64,000 nt of DNA from Natronosalvus sp042663485 (GCA_042663485.1 JBHTAF010000001.1); one strand, 5' to 3'; shown: positions 28,508-38,170, counted from the stretch's first letter. Notes: generated from the letters alone by a model not told the origin. Numbers and translations are program-made.

Positions 28508-30964
28508 TCAGCCTGATTCATTGCTATCATCACCTAAATCATTGACTCTGATTGTTGATCCGTCTTCTACGTGTTTCTTGGATATGTTAACAGTATTGTT
28601 ACCGACCGAATATTGGCCAGAATATGGAACGGTCACCTCAAATTGACCGCCCTCTTCAACCTGCACCTTACGCACATATGTGAATGATTCCTCGTCGACA
28701 GACACGTTTGTACTTACATTTATAGTACCATTCGTCTCACCGGTTCCTTCGATCGTTGCTCCCGGGACCATAGCAAACGCCGCGATGGTCTGATCGTCAT
28801 CAACGAACAAAAGCCGGTAATGCTCCAACGGTCTACTAGTTTCGCCACCTGTTCCAAGTCCCTCTAATAATTGTACTTGTGTGGTGTTTGCCGGCAAATC
28901 ATTATCGACCTGGGTGACAACAACGTACCCAGTTCTGGCCTCAAACTGGTAGTAGTGTTTGTCCGGGTCGTTACCAAATCGGAAGTCGTCGAAATACGTT
29001 CTTGCGTACGAATAGCTGTCTGACTGACCATTAACGAAGTAGTTATACATCCGATTATCACCCCACTCGCTCAACACGTAGGTCTCGGGGTACACCCTAT
29101 CAGTATCCGCAGCATGCTTCTCAATCGCCAATACGGCCTCAGATTTCGCGTCTCCATGACTGATCTGTGCGGAGAATCCGGGTACATAGAGCAAACTAAA
29201 GCTACAGACGAGTAGCCCGATTCCGAGGACGTATACCGCCTTTTGTGTATCGGGAATCATGATCGTTGGCCCAATACTGCCATCGCCAACCGCAACCGAA
29301 TTCGGTCGATCATCACTTCTTTGTAATGGGAGCGGTCGCCGCGCAAGATCAATCGCTGATAACAAATAGACAAAGCCAAACCCACTGAATACGGACAATG
29401 GGATCATGAGTTGCGCGGCAAATCGAACCTGAATCGCCGCGAGTAATATGAATACAGAGGCATACACTGCCAATAGTAACCACGCCGGCTCGTACCGCCA
29501 ATAAACCAGCCAAATTGCCCAACTGAGAACGGCAATACCAAGATAAAAGCTAACGCCGATTTGGGTTAGTGGACCGAAAATTACTGCGTACTCAGAGGAA
29601 AATAATGAGGAGGCTTCGGTCGCGCCTTCTCGGAAAAATAGCCTGCCAATTCTAGTTTGAGCGGCCATCCAGTCTTCAGGCCAGAATTGACGGAACGTGT
29701 AGATACTAATGACTGCAACAAGACCTTCGAAACCAACTAACCTTCTAATGTTTATTTGAAGTATTCTTCCAAAGTCTCCAAGTAGGAATACGCCAATAGC
29801 GCCACCGAGAACCATTGCGGGCGTGTATGCAACAAAATTCTCATGCCATCCCCAATGAATGTGCATAAAGATTGAGATCACTCCCCCAACCACAAGTCCG
29901 ACCAGGATTGGCAGGTTCGCTAGTGTCGGCGAAATTCCCTCTCGAGCATCGATCACTGCCCGCAACCCAATGTACCCAGCCAGTGGCACAAACAGGAGTG
30001 GCGAACCCCCCCATAAGTGAACTGATACACCAAACGAAACACCTAGTACGATCGTGACAATCCATGTTATTGGCGACATAAGGTGTCTGCGAACGTCATT
30101 CGAGCATTCTCTATCGTTTCTTCGGCGTGTTAGATCAACTGCGAGCCACCCCAGTGTTAACAGCGTCACCCCAAGCCAAAAATACTGGTACAATCGGTGT
30201 TCAAGAAAACCAACTTGCGTATACACCACATGTACGGGTGCAACAGCGAGCATCACAACCGAGGCAATCCCTATCCTGGCATCACGGGTTATGACCATCG
30301 CCAACGTGTAAACCACAATAGCAAGCGCTACTGTCGCGGTGACAGGTAACCAAGCTGTAATCATATCGGCAGCCCACTTATCCCCTCCTAACAACGTCGC
30401 GAACCACCAGTTGAATGCATGAGTTAGTGGCCGCAACGACGTTGCCTCACTCGGCATTTCCATGAATATCCGGAGATCGGTAGGATTTGTTGATTCCCCC
30501 AGTAGCTCTCCCATATAGTACCGATAAAAATACGGATCATTTCCTGGTGAGATGACCCGATTGTCGCTAAACACGGCTCGATACTGTGTTAACCTCATGA
30601 TCACGACTAAGACGAGTGCCGCGGCCAATCCTACAAGCGCCTGCCGATCCCTCCATATCCCCATTTCCAGCGACAAGCCATCAAGTAGCCCTTCTTCTCT
30701 ACCAATCTCGGCTGTTAGATCATCACCAGAAATCGCTGCACGCACTCCTTCGGCGTAAGCAACCTGATAATCGTTATCGGTTTTCTCGACGATCCCGCGC
30801 GATACCAGCTCGCCGAAGGTTCCGGAATCCACCGAGATGTCCTCGAATGTCCATGTCTCGAGCTTCGAGTCCACCTCGAGAACGGCTTCGAGCGCTTCTT
30901 CACCACCATCTCGTTCGAGAAATTCCCGGGCGACCTCATACACCTCACGACGATCGGTCGTCAT
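28508..30964 (-). CDS. Divergent STT3/AglB-type oligosaccharyltransferase with N-terminal extra domain
   Basis: 818 residues from the ATG at 30964; the frame is open to 31054. Residues 1-85 are a hydrophilic, wHTH-like segment (DRREVYEVAREFLERDGGEE, FGELVSRGIVEKTDNDYQVAY). About 13 helices follow with GNDPYFYRYYMGELL near residue 142, the first acidic metal-binding loop of STT3 enzymes. The soluble C-terminal domain has SEWGDNRMYNYF near residue 632, where AglB enzymes carry W-W-D-Y-G. The family moves a lipid-linked glycan to Asn of N-x-S/T sites. The altered motif suggests a paralogue with another acceptor or donor. AglB proper is not in the window. Confidence 0.8.
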   Translation of the reverse strand: MTTDRREVYEVAREFLERDGGEEALEAVLEVDSKLETWTFEDISVDSGTFGELVSRGIVEKTDNDYQVAYAEGVRAAISGDDLTAEIGREEGLLDGLSLEMGIWRDRQALVGLAAALVLVVIMRLTQYRAVFSDNRVISPGNDPYFYRYYMGELLGESTNPTDLRIFMEMPSEATSLRPLTHAFNWWFATLLGGDKWAADMITAWLPVTATVALAIVVYTLAMVITRDARIGIASVVMLAVAPVHVVYTQVGFLEHRLYQYFWLGVTLLTLGWLAVDLTRRRNDRECSNDVRRHLMSPITWIVTIVLGVSFGVSVHLWGGSPLLFVPLAGYIGLRAVIDAREGISPTLANLPILVGLVVGGVISIFMHIHWGWHENFVAYTPAMVLGGAIGVFLLGDFGRILQINIRRLVGFEGLVAVISIYTFRQFWPEDWMAAQTRIGRLFFREGATEASSLFSSEYAVIFGPLTQIGVSFYLGIAVLSWAIWLVYWRYEPAWLLLAVYASVFILLAAIQVRFAAQLMIPLSVFSGFGFVYLLSAIDLARRPLPLQRSDDRPNSVAVGDGSIGPTIMIPDTQKAVYVLGIGLLVCSFSLLYVPGFSAQISHGDAKSEAVLAIEKHAADTDRVYPETYVLSEWGDNRMYNYFVNGQSDSYSYARTYFDDFRFGNDPDKHYYQFEARTGYVVVTQVDNDLPANTTQVQLLEGLGTGGETSRPLEHYRLLFVDDDQTIAAFAMVPGATIEGTGETNGTINVSTNVSVDEESFTYVRKVQVEEGGQFEVTVPYSGQYSVGNNTVNISKKHVEDGSTIRVNDLGDDSNESG

Positions 30965-31239
30965 TGAATTTGATAGTGACAGTCGTCGCTCATGGACCTT
31001 TCGTTCCCCCACAGCCCCTAACCCTGATTGACGATTCAGCCGATCTTTCTGCATAAGGATCGGTTATGGTGATTGAAACAGGACAGCCAACAGGAGTGCT
31101 GTCGTGAACCGGACCATGAATCGATGGCGGAAGTAAACGATCACGGTGTTGTCGAAGCCAACACATATATCAGCTAGAAGTTCACATTAATAGATACACG
31201 ACTCGAGTCGGGGGACTTGAGGTATAAATGGGGGTTTCA

Positions 31240-32343
31240 ATGGAAATGCTAGACGATACCGGGCGAATTGGAGGGGTAATCAACGTGATCGATGCGCTCG
31301 TCATCCTACTGGTGACTGCTGTCATCGTTGCTGGGTTGGCACTGTTTGAGGCGGGAACGCTCGCCATCGCGGTTACACTTGGTCTCGCCGGCCTCGTGGC
31401 CTTTGCGTTTGCTTGGACAGAGGATCCGAAAGAGATCGTGTATACGACACTGGATCTGGGAACGCAGCCGCCAGTAGTTGCTCAGCAGGTGATCAACGAC
31501 GAACTCGACGTTTCAGTCGTCGACGCATACGTCACACCGGCAAATGATGGTGTTAGAACGATCGTTCGCACGCGAGTCGACAGCTGGTCGTATCAAGACG
31601 CAGCCCAGTACAAGGGTCAATCGATCGTTCCTGGCGCTGACGTAGGGCTCCAAATAGGTGATCAGGGGATAGGCGCGACCGTCGTCGACGTAAGTGACGA
31701 TCCTGATCTCAACCGATCAACTCGAAAGCTGTTAGTCACCGCCGAGGTTGCTGCCGATGTTGCCCTCGAGATCGAATCAGGTGACGCGTACATCGTCGCC
31801 GGACGCTCTGTTGCCACGGTCAAGCGCGTAAACAGGTATGGGACAACTGACGCCGACCGAGTGGAAGTCGCCGTCGGACTAACAGTCGATGCACTGAACG
31901 AAAACGATCGCCACACGTTCGCGGGTAAGTCACTCCGGATTGGTGAGTCCATTCACTTCCGGACCGAGCAATACGCGTTTACGGGAACGATTGCCCGCGT
32001 CGATACCCTCGAAGAGCGTGGAGAACCGGTTACGCAAACCGTTCGAGCCGATTGTACGGACGTTCCAATCGGGTGGAGGGAGGCACTAAAGCCGGGGCTC
32101 AAAGAAACGTTCGACGGAGAAATGAACGCACGGATTCTTTCGGTCGAGACGCCGGATGATATGACTGCCAACACCAATCTATGTGCTGATGGGGGAAACG
32201 ACCTGATCCTAGAAGTCGAACTCGCAGCTCGAGCGACCGAGTCCGGACTGCAGTTCAAACGTCGGCCGCTCGAAATCGGGTCAACGATCACCCTCTCGCT
32301 CGAGACAATCACTATCAGTCCGACGATCGTCTCTCTTGAGTGA
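31240..32343 (+). CDS. DUF4330 family membrane-anchored protein, second copy
   Basis: 367 residues from the ATG at 31240, chosen because MEMLDDTGRIGGVIN aligns with the paralogue at 9753. An ATG at 31228 overlaps a TATA-like box (tataaat, 31223-31229). Two adjoining hydrophobic segments (IDALVILLVTAVIVAGLAL and LAIAVTLGLAGLVAFAFAW) replace the single helix of the first copy. The beta-rich outer region keeps DAYIVAGRSVATVKRV, KSLRIGESIHF and TESGLQFKRRPLEIGSTITL. It diverges from the STT3 gene. Function unknown. Confidence 0.78.
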   Translation: MEMLDDTGRIGGVINVIDALVILLVTAVIVAGLALFEAGTLAIAVTLGLAGLVAFAFAWTEDPKEIVYTTLDLGTQPPVVAQQVINDELDVSVVDAYVTPANDGVRTIVRTRVDSWSYQDAAQYKGQSIVPGADVGLQIGDQGIGATVVDVSDDPDLNRSTRKLLVTAEVAADVALEIESGDAYIVAGRSVATVKRVNRYGTTDADRVEVAVGLTVDALNENDRHTFAGKSLRIGESIHFRTEQYAFTGTIARVDTLEERGEPVTQTVRADCTDVPIGWREALKPGLKETFDGEMNARILSVETPDDMTANTNLCADGGNDLILEVELAARATESGLQFKRRPLEIGSTITLSLETITISPTIVSLE

Positions 32344-33371
32344 ATATACCACTGCGCGCTATTACTCGAAGCGACGGTCGCGGTTTTCAATTTGAGATCC
32401 GTATGCTAGTCTCCGTTCACTAGTTCGGCCGTTAGATGCTCGTTTTATTAGCCAGCTTCCTCGATCAACTAGTCAAAATCATCTGGGTCATAACCACGAA
32501 AATCGTCCGGAAGATATGTGGAATAAGTTGTTTGGGGGCTAACCTAGGAAGAGACGTCTGGGTGGACGAAATGTGTTTCAGATGGCGTTTAGCTACTGGT
32601 AGACGCAGTCAAATGGAAATGACGACGAGAATAGATCCAAGAACAGAAGAAATTCGCCCTCTCAAACGTTGATAATCGCTTTCCGTCTTGCGTTTTCCGG
32701 GTTAGCGGTAACCAAGAAAAGAAACGCTACGAAGAGAGCTTCAAATCCATTCTACGAAATTGAATTCTCTGGTTTAGAGCCTTCTCTGGGGGAATCTCAC
32801 TCACCAACTCGAGTCGAATGGGTGGCCGTCCAGTACACGATTCAAAAGTTCATAATCGGTTCCCTGCTATCGGTTTTGGGGTTCTAAACACCAATAGAAT
32901 TACCGAAGAGACCGAGACCCCTTTCGAAAAGGAAAACACGCCATATATAGCGTCTCAAACCGATTATGAACGTTTGACGCCTCGAGCCCTGCATCTACTC
33001 AGCGAGCATCAATCACGAAACGGACCTCACTCGCCCATCAGTCTCGACACTCACCAAAACATACTCAAACGCTTCCTAATCGCCTCGAGAGACCTCTTAC
33101 TCGACAATTGGGTCACAAGCCATACGCTCGAGGGAGATCCTTATCGTGCAATCATTCCTAGACTATCTTCATAATCGACCCTCGGAGCAGAGACCAAACC
33201 TACTCTTCCGGACGTAGAACCCGATTATGAGTAATTTGAAACTCGAATAGTACGCATTGTTGTAACCTTCAGTAGATTACAAGAGTTGCCTGCTGAATAC
33301 AGAGGGTCTGGGAGGCGGTCGCACCGATGAGCGACCACACCGTTATCCGAATCGATCCCCTATTGCACGTG
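32344..33371. other. Kilobase gap without a convincing gene
   Basis: Weak frames (32436-32672, 32818-33174) have no recognisable motif or acidic composition. The gap holds four alternately oriented copies of a TTCATAATCG motif and one copy of the dispersed TGCTGAATACAGAG repeat near 33290-33305. Confidence 0.55.
32849..33231. repeat. Alternating inverted copies of TTCATAATCGG
   Basis: TTCATAATCGGTT (32849-32861) pairs with AACCGATTATGAA (32958-32970), a perfect 13-base inverted repeat bounding about 120 bases. TTCATAATCG (33168-33177) then pairs with CCGATTATGA (33221-33230). No coding sequence explains this. It may be a decayed insertion sequence, a MITE or a protein-binding array. Confidence 0.6.
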
Positions 33372-33704
33372 ATGGCAGATGACAAACAAGGCCGGGACAA
33401 ACAAGCAGATGACGAAGAGCGACGCCAACGAGAGCGAGAAGTTGAGGAAGCACGTACCCGGGCCGATGAGGCCGAACCGATGCGCAACGACGCTGTTGAG
33501 CAGCTTGATGACCTTGATGAAGCACTCGAAACCCATGACTATCCAACCACGACGAATGACTTGATCGAGGCCTACGGCGACTATGAAATCGAAACACAGG
33601 ATGGGTGGGAATCCCTCGATGAAGTGCTTGGCCCAACCGACAACCAAACGTACGTTTCCGCCGATGACGTTCGAAGCCGGATACTGGGACGCATACGTCG
33701 CTAA
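33372..33704 (+). CDS. DUF5789 family protein
   Basis: 110 residues from the ATG at 33372; the frame extends 15 codons upstream, but MADDKQGRDKQADDEERRQRERE is the usual family start. The N-terminal half is a charged coiled coil. The C-terminal half (LETHDYPTTTNDLIEAYGDYEIETQDG and VLGPTDNQTYVSADDVRSRILGRI) is the DUF5789 core. These small acidic proteins are haloarchaeal and of unknown function. It may end early compared with relatives that have another 20-30 residues. Confidence 0.72.
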   Translation: MADDKQGRDKQADDEERRQREREVEEARTRADEAEPMRNDAVEQLDDLDEALETHDYPTTTNDLIEAYGDYEIETQDGWESLDEVLGPTDNQTYVSADDVRSRILGRIRR

Positions 33705-33767
33705 TGAATACGCCCCAATCACCCCGCGCCTCGCCAGTCGGGCATTCCTGGCTCCAGTACGTACCTC

Positions 33768-33902
33768 CTCTGTTCTGAGCGATCCCCACCTTCGAAACCC
33801 GAATTGAATCTCGTACAACATTCTCGCCCTGTACTGAGCGATCCCCGACCCTCGTAGATCGTCTCTCATCTCGTGCGACATTCGCGCTCTGAATTCAGCA
33901 GC
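33768..33902. repeat. 60-base tandem repeat, about 2.25 copies
   Basis: Copies begin at 33768, 33828 and 33888 (partial). Each carries ctgt-ctgagcgatcccc near the start and tcgt-c-acattc-cgc near the end. The partial third copy leads into gaattcagcag, linking it to the dispersed repeat family of this region. Confidence 0.7.
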
Positions 33903-34007
33903 ATCTGAATTGCCTCCTAAATTGCCACCAAGACAGGCGTGCTGCATATAGAGTAGACATGCCTGTGATAACGACCTCCGTGTAATCGTTCCCGAATGTG
34001 AGAGCGA

Positions 34008-35309
34008 TCAAGACGGGCTTTCCTCTTCGTGCCATCGCTGCATGTGCTCGGCGTGGGTATCGAGGTACGCACCGGCTTTGAAATGCGCGTCGTAGTAGTC
34101 CGTGTCAATATGATGTGCCTGGACGCAACCGGGCAGCACCATCGTCGGCACCGTCCCCGGGAACTTCCCGTGTTTGTCGTAGACGTACTGGGCGATCTCG
34201 CCGAGACACTCGACCGTTTCGTCGTCGTATGGCTCGATCGAGCGCTTCACCGCCTCGCTGTCCTCCCACGGACCAGACGTCGCCGGGTCGTAGGTGCCGC
34301 CCGGGCCGAACTTCCGGTCGACGAGTTCGTCGACCGCCGCGTGCATGTCCGGGTAATACGGTGGACAGAGGCCCTCGTAACGGTCGTCGAGGCCCACTGG
34401 GTTCGGTACGGTCCAGCCCTCATCGTCGACGAACCGGAACCCGAGCCCGTCGAGATCGTCACGCATCGGGGCACCGAACAGGCTCAGTTCGTTAATTCCC
34501 GCGAAATACAATCCGCCCAACCCCATCGCCTGCATCGTGAGCACCATGTTGTGTGCCATGAACGCAAGTTCGGCACAGTTCTGTTCCAGGGTGGCGCGTT
34601 CGAGGAAGGACAGCGGGAACGCCTTATCGGAGTCTAACAACCCCGATTCGATGTACGGCCCGAGGTCGCCGGCCGGTTCACCGATCTCGTCATCCATGAT
34701 TACGTAGCCGTTCTCGACGAAAAGACAGAGGAGCGCCAGCATCTCTTCGCTGGCATCGCCAACAGGCATGAACAGCGTTGACCCCGGCGTGTTGGTCCAC
34801 CAGTGGTTCGGTTCGAGGATGTGGCCGGACTCGGCGGGGATGTCCACCCGCTCGTCGTCGAGTTTCTCAGTGTGCGCTCTGGCCACTGCCATAATGCGTT
34901 CGGCGTCGTCTTCGAGGTCCATTGCCTCGCGGAGTCGGCTCGGTTCGACGCTCCGGGTGTTCGTCAGGTACGTGCCGTCATCGTCGGTATAGAACAAGAC
35001 CGGTGTGCCGATCCCGGCCGCTGTCGGTGCCGTTCGACCGGTCAACCGGACCGAGAAGTCGGTGTGCTCGTCCGGCCGATGCGGACCGAACGGAATCCCG
35101 TAGTGCCACCCGCTCACCCCGATCCCGGCAGCGACGAGGACCGATTGCTCGAGGTCGGATAATGGAAGCGGGTCAGCATCCGATTCGAACGCCAGCGGCC
35201 CCGAGGGGATCGACAGGCCACGACCGAACCGGCGGGACCGTCGCCCGAAAATGGCCTCAAGCAGTGGATACTCGAACAGTTCGGGAAGGGATTGTGTGGT
35301 GTCAGGCAT
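34008..35309 (-). CDS. Nitroreductase-fold-like protein, function unknown
   Basis: 433 residues. The start (LLEAIFGRRSRRFG, then PLPLSDLEQSVLVAAGIGVSG) resembles the FMN-binding R-R-S-x-R segment and the L-E-x-L-x-x-A-G region of nitroreductases. AELAFMAHNMVLTMQAMGLGGLYFAG resembles their A-x-x-N-x-x-L-x-A-x-x-L-G region. The rest, with a His-rich C-terminus (CVQAHHIDTDYYDAHFKAG), is not recognised. No signal peptide. It stands alone between repeats, 395 bases from the HTH_10 gene on the same strand. Confidence 0.6.
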   Translation of the reverse strand: MPDTTQSLPELFEYPLLEAIFGRRSRRFGRGLSIPSGPLAFESDADPLPLSDLEQSVLVAAGIGVSGWHYGIPFGPHRPDEHTDFSVRLTGRTAPTAAGIGTPVLFYTDDDGTYLTNTRSVEPSRLREAMDLEDDAERIMAVARAHTEKLDDERVDIPAESGHILEPNHWWTNTPGSTLFMPVGDASEEMLALLCLFVENGYVIMDDEIGEPAGDLGPYIESGLLDSDKAFPLSFLERATLEQNCAELAFMAHNMVLTMQAMGLGGLYFAGINELSLFGAPMRDDLDGLGFRFVDDEGWTVPNPVGLDDRYEGLCPPYYPDMHAAVDELVDRKFGPGGTYDPATSGPWEDSEAVKRSIEPYDDETVECLGEIAQYVYDKHGKFPGTVPTMVLPGCVQAHHIDTDYYDAHFKAGAYLDTHAEHMQRWHEEESPS

Positions 35310-35704
35310 GACGACTCCTCAATGGGTTACCAGACATCGATTGTAGTGAGAGCACTTGCAGGTCTGGCGATGTTCTGTCTGCCATGGGTTAGTTGACCTC
35401 CGTTCTACTATGGGAACCAGTCACATAACGCCACCCAGTGAAACATCTGCAGGGGTTGAACAGGATGCACGATTTGACTAGGGAAACGGTGTGTTAGGAA
35501 TCAGTCCGCTACTGAACGAAATGGGCCTACTATCCAGCAGTTGCTGAACGTCCTGCTCAGGTTCTGTCAGAAGGCGCGTGCTGAATACTGAGGATGAGTG
35601 CAGCAACGTAGTATCTGCAAGCGGTGTCGCTCTCGGCAAATTCGTCATCGGTTGTCTGCGACAATCGGATGAGACGAGAGCGATTCGTCTCCCTCCGTCG
35701 TCAC
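35310..35704. other. Intergenic with one dispersed repeat copy
   Basis: No gene seen. At about 35530-35605 lies a copy of the region's repeat (ttgctgaacgt, ctgtcagaaggcgcgtg, ctgaatactgaggatg). Confidence 0.55.
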
Positions 35705-36331
35705 CTACGAGATGAATTCCTTGATAATCCGACCTTCAGCTCGATGGAGGACACCACTAGCCGCCGATTGATTGACCCCCAACGTCTCTGCAAGTTCGAC
35801 GAGCGTACAGCCGCGAGGACTGTCGTAATAGCCCCGTTCAACCGCTTCAGTGATGACCTCCCGCTGGCGCTCGGTCAGAAGCCCGGTCGAGTCGTATGAT
35901 TGGGTTACCGACAGTATCTCGTACGAAATGTGAGCCGCTGCTAGCTCGGTAGTTAACTTCGACAACTGCTCCTGTGAAGCAGTTTGTACACCGGATGCCC
36001 ATCCGTCTCGGATGATGAGCGGAAATCGCGGAAGGATCTCCATCGAACGTCTCGCCTCATACGTTGACGGCATCGGAAACACCAACTGGATCAGCACCAT
36101 CCCGTCGTCGGAATGGAGCACTTCGTACGTGCGCACCTCCGGCGCGTCGTCGAACCGGCGAACGATGGCGTCCCCATCCGATGTCGTTACTTCGATCAGC
36201 TCGAGCACGCCATCGTCTACGGGCTGGCTCGTCAGAATCTTGAACTCGGCGTCCGAGAAGTCGGTCGAGACACCAGCCAGCCAGTTGTCGTCGTCTGCCC
36301 CGATCTCGACCTTCAGGTGTACACGGACCAT
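35705..36331 (-). CDS. HTH_10 (Bat-type) transcriptional regulator
   Basis: 208 residues. The N-terminal about 150 form the sensor-like domain of haloarchaeal Bat relatives (VTTSDGDAIVRRFDDAPEVRTYEVLHSDDG). The C-terminal HTH_10 domain reads LTERQREVITEAVERGYYDSPRGCT then LVELAETLGVNQSAASGVLHRAEGRI, the family signature. It faces the DoxX gene across a 177-base divergent region containing a 14-base palindrome, so it probably controls DoxX and possibly itself. Confidence 0.88.
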   Translation of the reverse strand: MVRVHLKVEIGADDDNWLAGVSTDFSDAEFKILTSQPVDDGVLELIEVTTSDGDAIVRRFDDAPEVRTYEVLHSDDGMVLIQLVFPMPSTYEARRSMEILPRFPLIIRDGWASGVQTASQEQLSKLTTELAAAHISYEILSVTQSYDSTGLLTERQREVITEAVERGYYDSPRGCTLVELAETLGVNQSAASGVLHRAEGRIIKEFIS

Positions 36332-36385
36332 ACCACTGGAGTTGGCTGGCGAGTGGCTTAACAGACTGCATAGTGACTTAAAAAG

Positions 36386-36399
36386 GTGAATATATTCAC
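36386..36399. promoter_or_regulatory. Palindrome GTGAATATATTCAC, candidate operator
   Basis: A perfect 14-base palindrome with a TATATA core lies 55 bases before the HTH_10 start and 110 before the DoxX start. Binding by the HTH_10 protein is a guess. Confidence 0.4.
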
Positions 36400-36508
36400 G
36401 GAGAAATCCGTCGTCTCAACACGCGTAGCAAACCCGTGCCTCTCGTCGGAAAGAGGGACGGAACGTTATGACTGAACACTCGTACGAATCGCGTGAGAAT
36501 AGTAGACT

Positions 36509-36877
36509 ATGAGCACAATTGAAACGGCTATCCCCCTCGTACAAGGGTTGCTCGGACTCATCATGCTGGCTGCGGGCATTGCGAAGCTAATCGGTATTGA
36601 CCTCGTGGTAGCGGATTTTGACCGATACGGCTATCCAAACTGGTTCCGATTCGTTACTGGTGGCATCGAGGCTGTTGGGGGTCTCGGCTTGCTCGTCGGG
36701 CTCGTGTTCGCGCCGATTCTCGCTGTTCTCGGCGGTCTGTTAATCGTCGCCACGATGGCCGGAGCCATCCTGACACATCTCTTCCGGGTTGACGATCCGT
36801 TCTGGAGATTCGTCGGGCCAGCGATCTATCTCACCGTCGGCCTCCTCGTGACGAGATTTCACCTGCCGTCGTTCTAG
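36509..36877 (+). CDS. DoxX family membrane protein
   Basis: 122 residues, four helices. It has VQGLLGLIMLAAGIAKLIG, GGIEAVGGLGLLVGLVFAP, GGLLIVATMAGAILTHLFR and PAIYLTVGLLVT. The family occurs in thiol and quinone redox complexes and in stress responses; the partner here is unknown. It is divergent from the HTH_10 gene. Confidence 0.8.
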   Translation: MSTIETAIPLVQGLLGLIMLAAGIAKLIGIDLVVADFDRYGYPNWFRFVTGGIEAVGGLGLLVGLVFAPILAVLGGLLIVATMAGAILTHLFRVDDPFWRFVGPAIYLTVGLLVTRFHLPSF

Positions 36878-37385
36878 CCATCGAAGTACGAGCAACAGTA
36901 GTTGCCCCGGTTACGGTAGGAACGGGAGTCGTAGGCACGATTCAGGCAGGATGGTCGTCCTCGATAACTAGGCGGGCGTAGATCTCGGTGATTTCATTAT
37001 GGCTTCGGATGCAAGATACGCGCTCTGTATTCAGCAGATACTACACGAGCTACCGAGTCGTTGTCAAGAGAAGCATGCAAGATACAGAGGATGGGTTCAG
37101 CAGGAGAGCAATCCGTCGTACGTTCGGCATTCACTCCCCAGCAGAACTACCGAACCGACGAAATCGCTAGCTCGAAAGCCACCTGGCCCCAATTGTGTAC
37201 CGATTGGATAGAGGAGGCCGCGGAGGTCAATTCCGGGAGCGCGGCTCGACGGGTCAGAGGTCGGTCGTGCCGGCCTGCCCACGAACTGGGCGGTACGCTC
37301 GGTAGAATGTCGACCAAACGCAACAGCTGCCCCCTCACGTCGACATCCTGCAGTACTATAGCAGGCGAGTTCGAACTGACCCAGT
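36878..37385. other. Intergenic with a dispersed repeat copy
   Basis: No gene seen. The repeat copy at about 37006-37102 has gcgctctgtattcagcag on the left and atgcaagatacagaggatg on the right, an imperfect inverted pair. Confidence 0.55.
37006..37102. repeat. Dispersed palindromic repeat, best copy
   Basis: Left end gcgctctgtattcagcag, right end atgcaagatacagaggatgg. Related copies lie at about 33290, 35530-35605, 38085-38170 and 38811-38860. Confidence 0.6.
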
Positions 37386-37985
37386 ATGGATTACTACGAG
37401 GTCATCCACCGCCGTCGGATGGTCCGGAACTTCCGCGACGAGTCCATCGATGACGAGACGGTCGAACGGATCGTCAGCGCCGGTCTGCAGGGTCCCTCGG
37501 CCGGATTCAGTCAGGGCTTCACCTTCCTCGCGCTGGAGTCACCCGAGGACCGCGAGCGTTTCTGGGCCACCAACGAACACAACGCCCAGCCCGAACACGT
37601 CCGTCGGGCACCGCTGGTGGTCGTACCGTTCGCCTGCAAGGACGCCTATCTCGACCGGTACGCCGAGCCAGACAAGGGATGGACCGACCGAGAGGAATCG
37701 CGCTGGCCGGTGCCGTACTGGTATATCGACACGGGGATGGCCACACTGAATATCCTCCACGCCGCCGTCGCCGAGGAACTCGGCGCGCTGTTTTTCGGCA
37801 TCCCCGACGAGGACTGGCCAGCGCTGCGGGACGCCTTCGACGTGCCTGAGGCATATGACCCCATCGGCGCGATCGTTGTCGGCCATCCTATGGATGAGCA
37901 AATCGAGAGTTCGGCCGATACTCGCCAACGGAAGAACGTCGAGGAACTCGTCCACGGTGGCGACTGGGACAGTCCGTTCCGTTGA
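37386..37985 (+). CDS. Nitroreductase family protein (FMN)
   Basis: 199 residues. It opens MDYYEVIHRRRMVRNFRDESID with the FMN-phosphate Arg cluster, followed by VERIVSAGLQGPSAGFSQG and, later, IDTGMATLNILHAAVAEELGALFFG. NAD(P)H-dependent reduction of a nitro compound or quinone is typical. It is a single gene flanked by dispersed repeats. Confidence 0.85.
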   Translation: MDYYEVIHRRRMVRNFRDESIDDETVERIVSAGLQGPSAGFSQGFTFLALESPEDRERFWATNEHNAQPEHVRRAPLVVVPFACKDAYLDRYAEPDKGWTDREESRWPVPYWYIDTGMATLNILHAAVAEELGALFFGIPDEDWPALRDAFDVPEAYDPIGAIVVGHPMDEQIESSADTRQRKNVEELVHGGDWDSPFR

Positions 37986-38084
37986 GGACCTCTATCCACG
38001 AAAATCGGCTCTTGTCAGCATGGCGTTGAGGTGGTGACTGGGAACGAAGGTTGCGATGTGGGCGACCCACTACCAGTTTCTGTA

Positions 38085-38170
38085 AGATCTGCGCCCTGTA
38101 TCTTGTAGAGACTCGATGACCTCCCGAGTTGCTGTCAGAAGGAGCGTGCGAGATATAGAGGATAGATCTA
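38085..38170. repeat. Dispersed palindromic repeat copy
   Basis: gcgccctgtatcttgtag on the left and ggagcgtgcgagatatagagga on the right match the copy at 37006-37102 with substitutions. Confidence 0.55.

Noticed and set aside
32818..33174. 118-codon plus-strand frame
   Set aside because: Not acidic, no motif, and it overlaps the inverted motif array.
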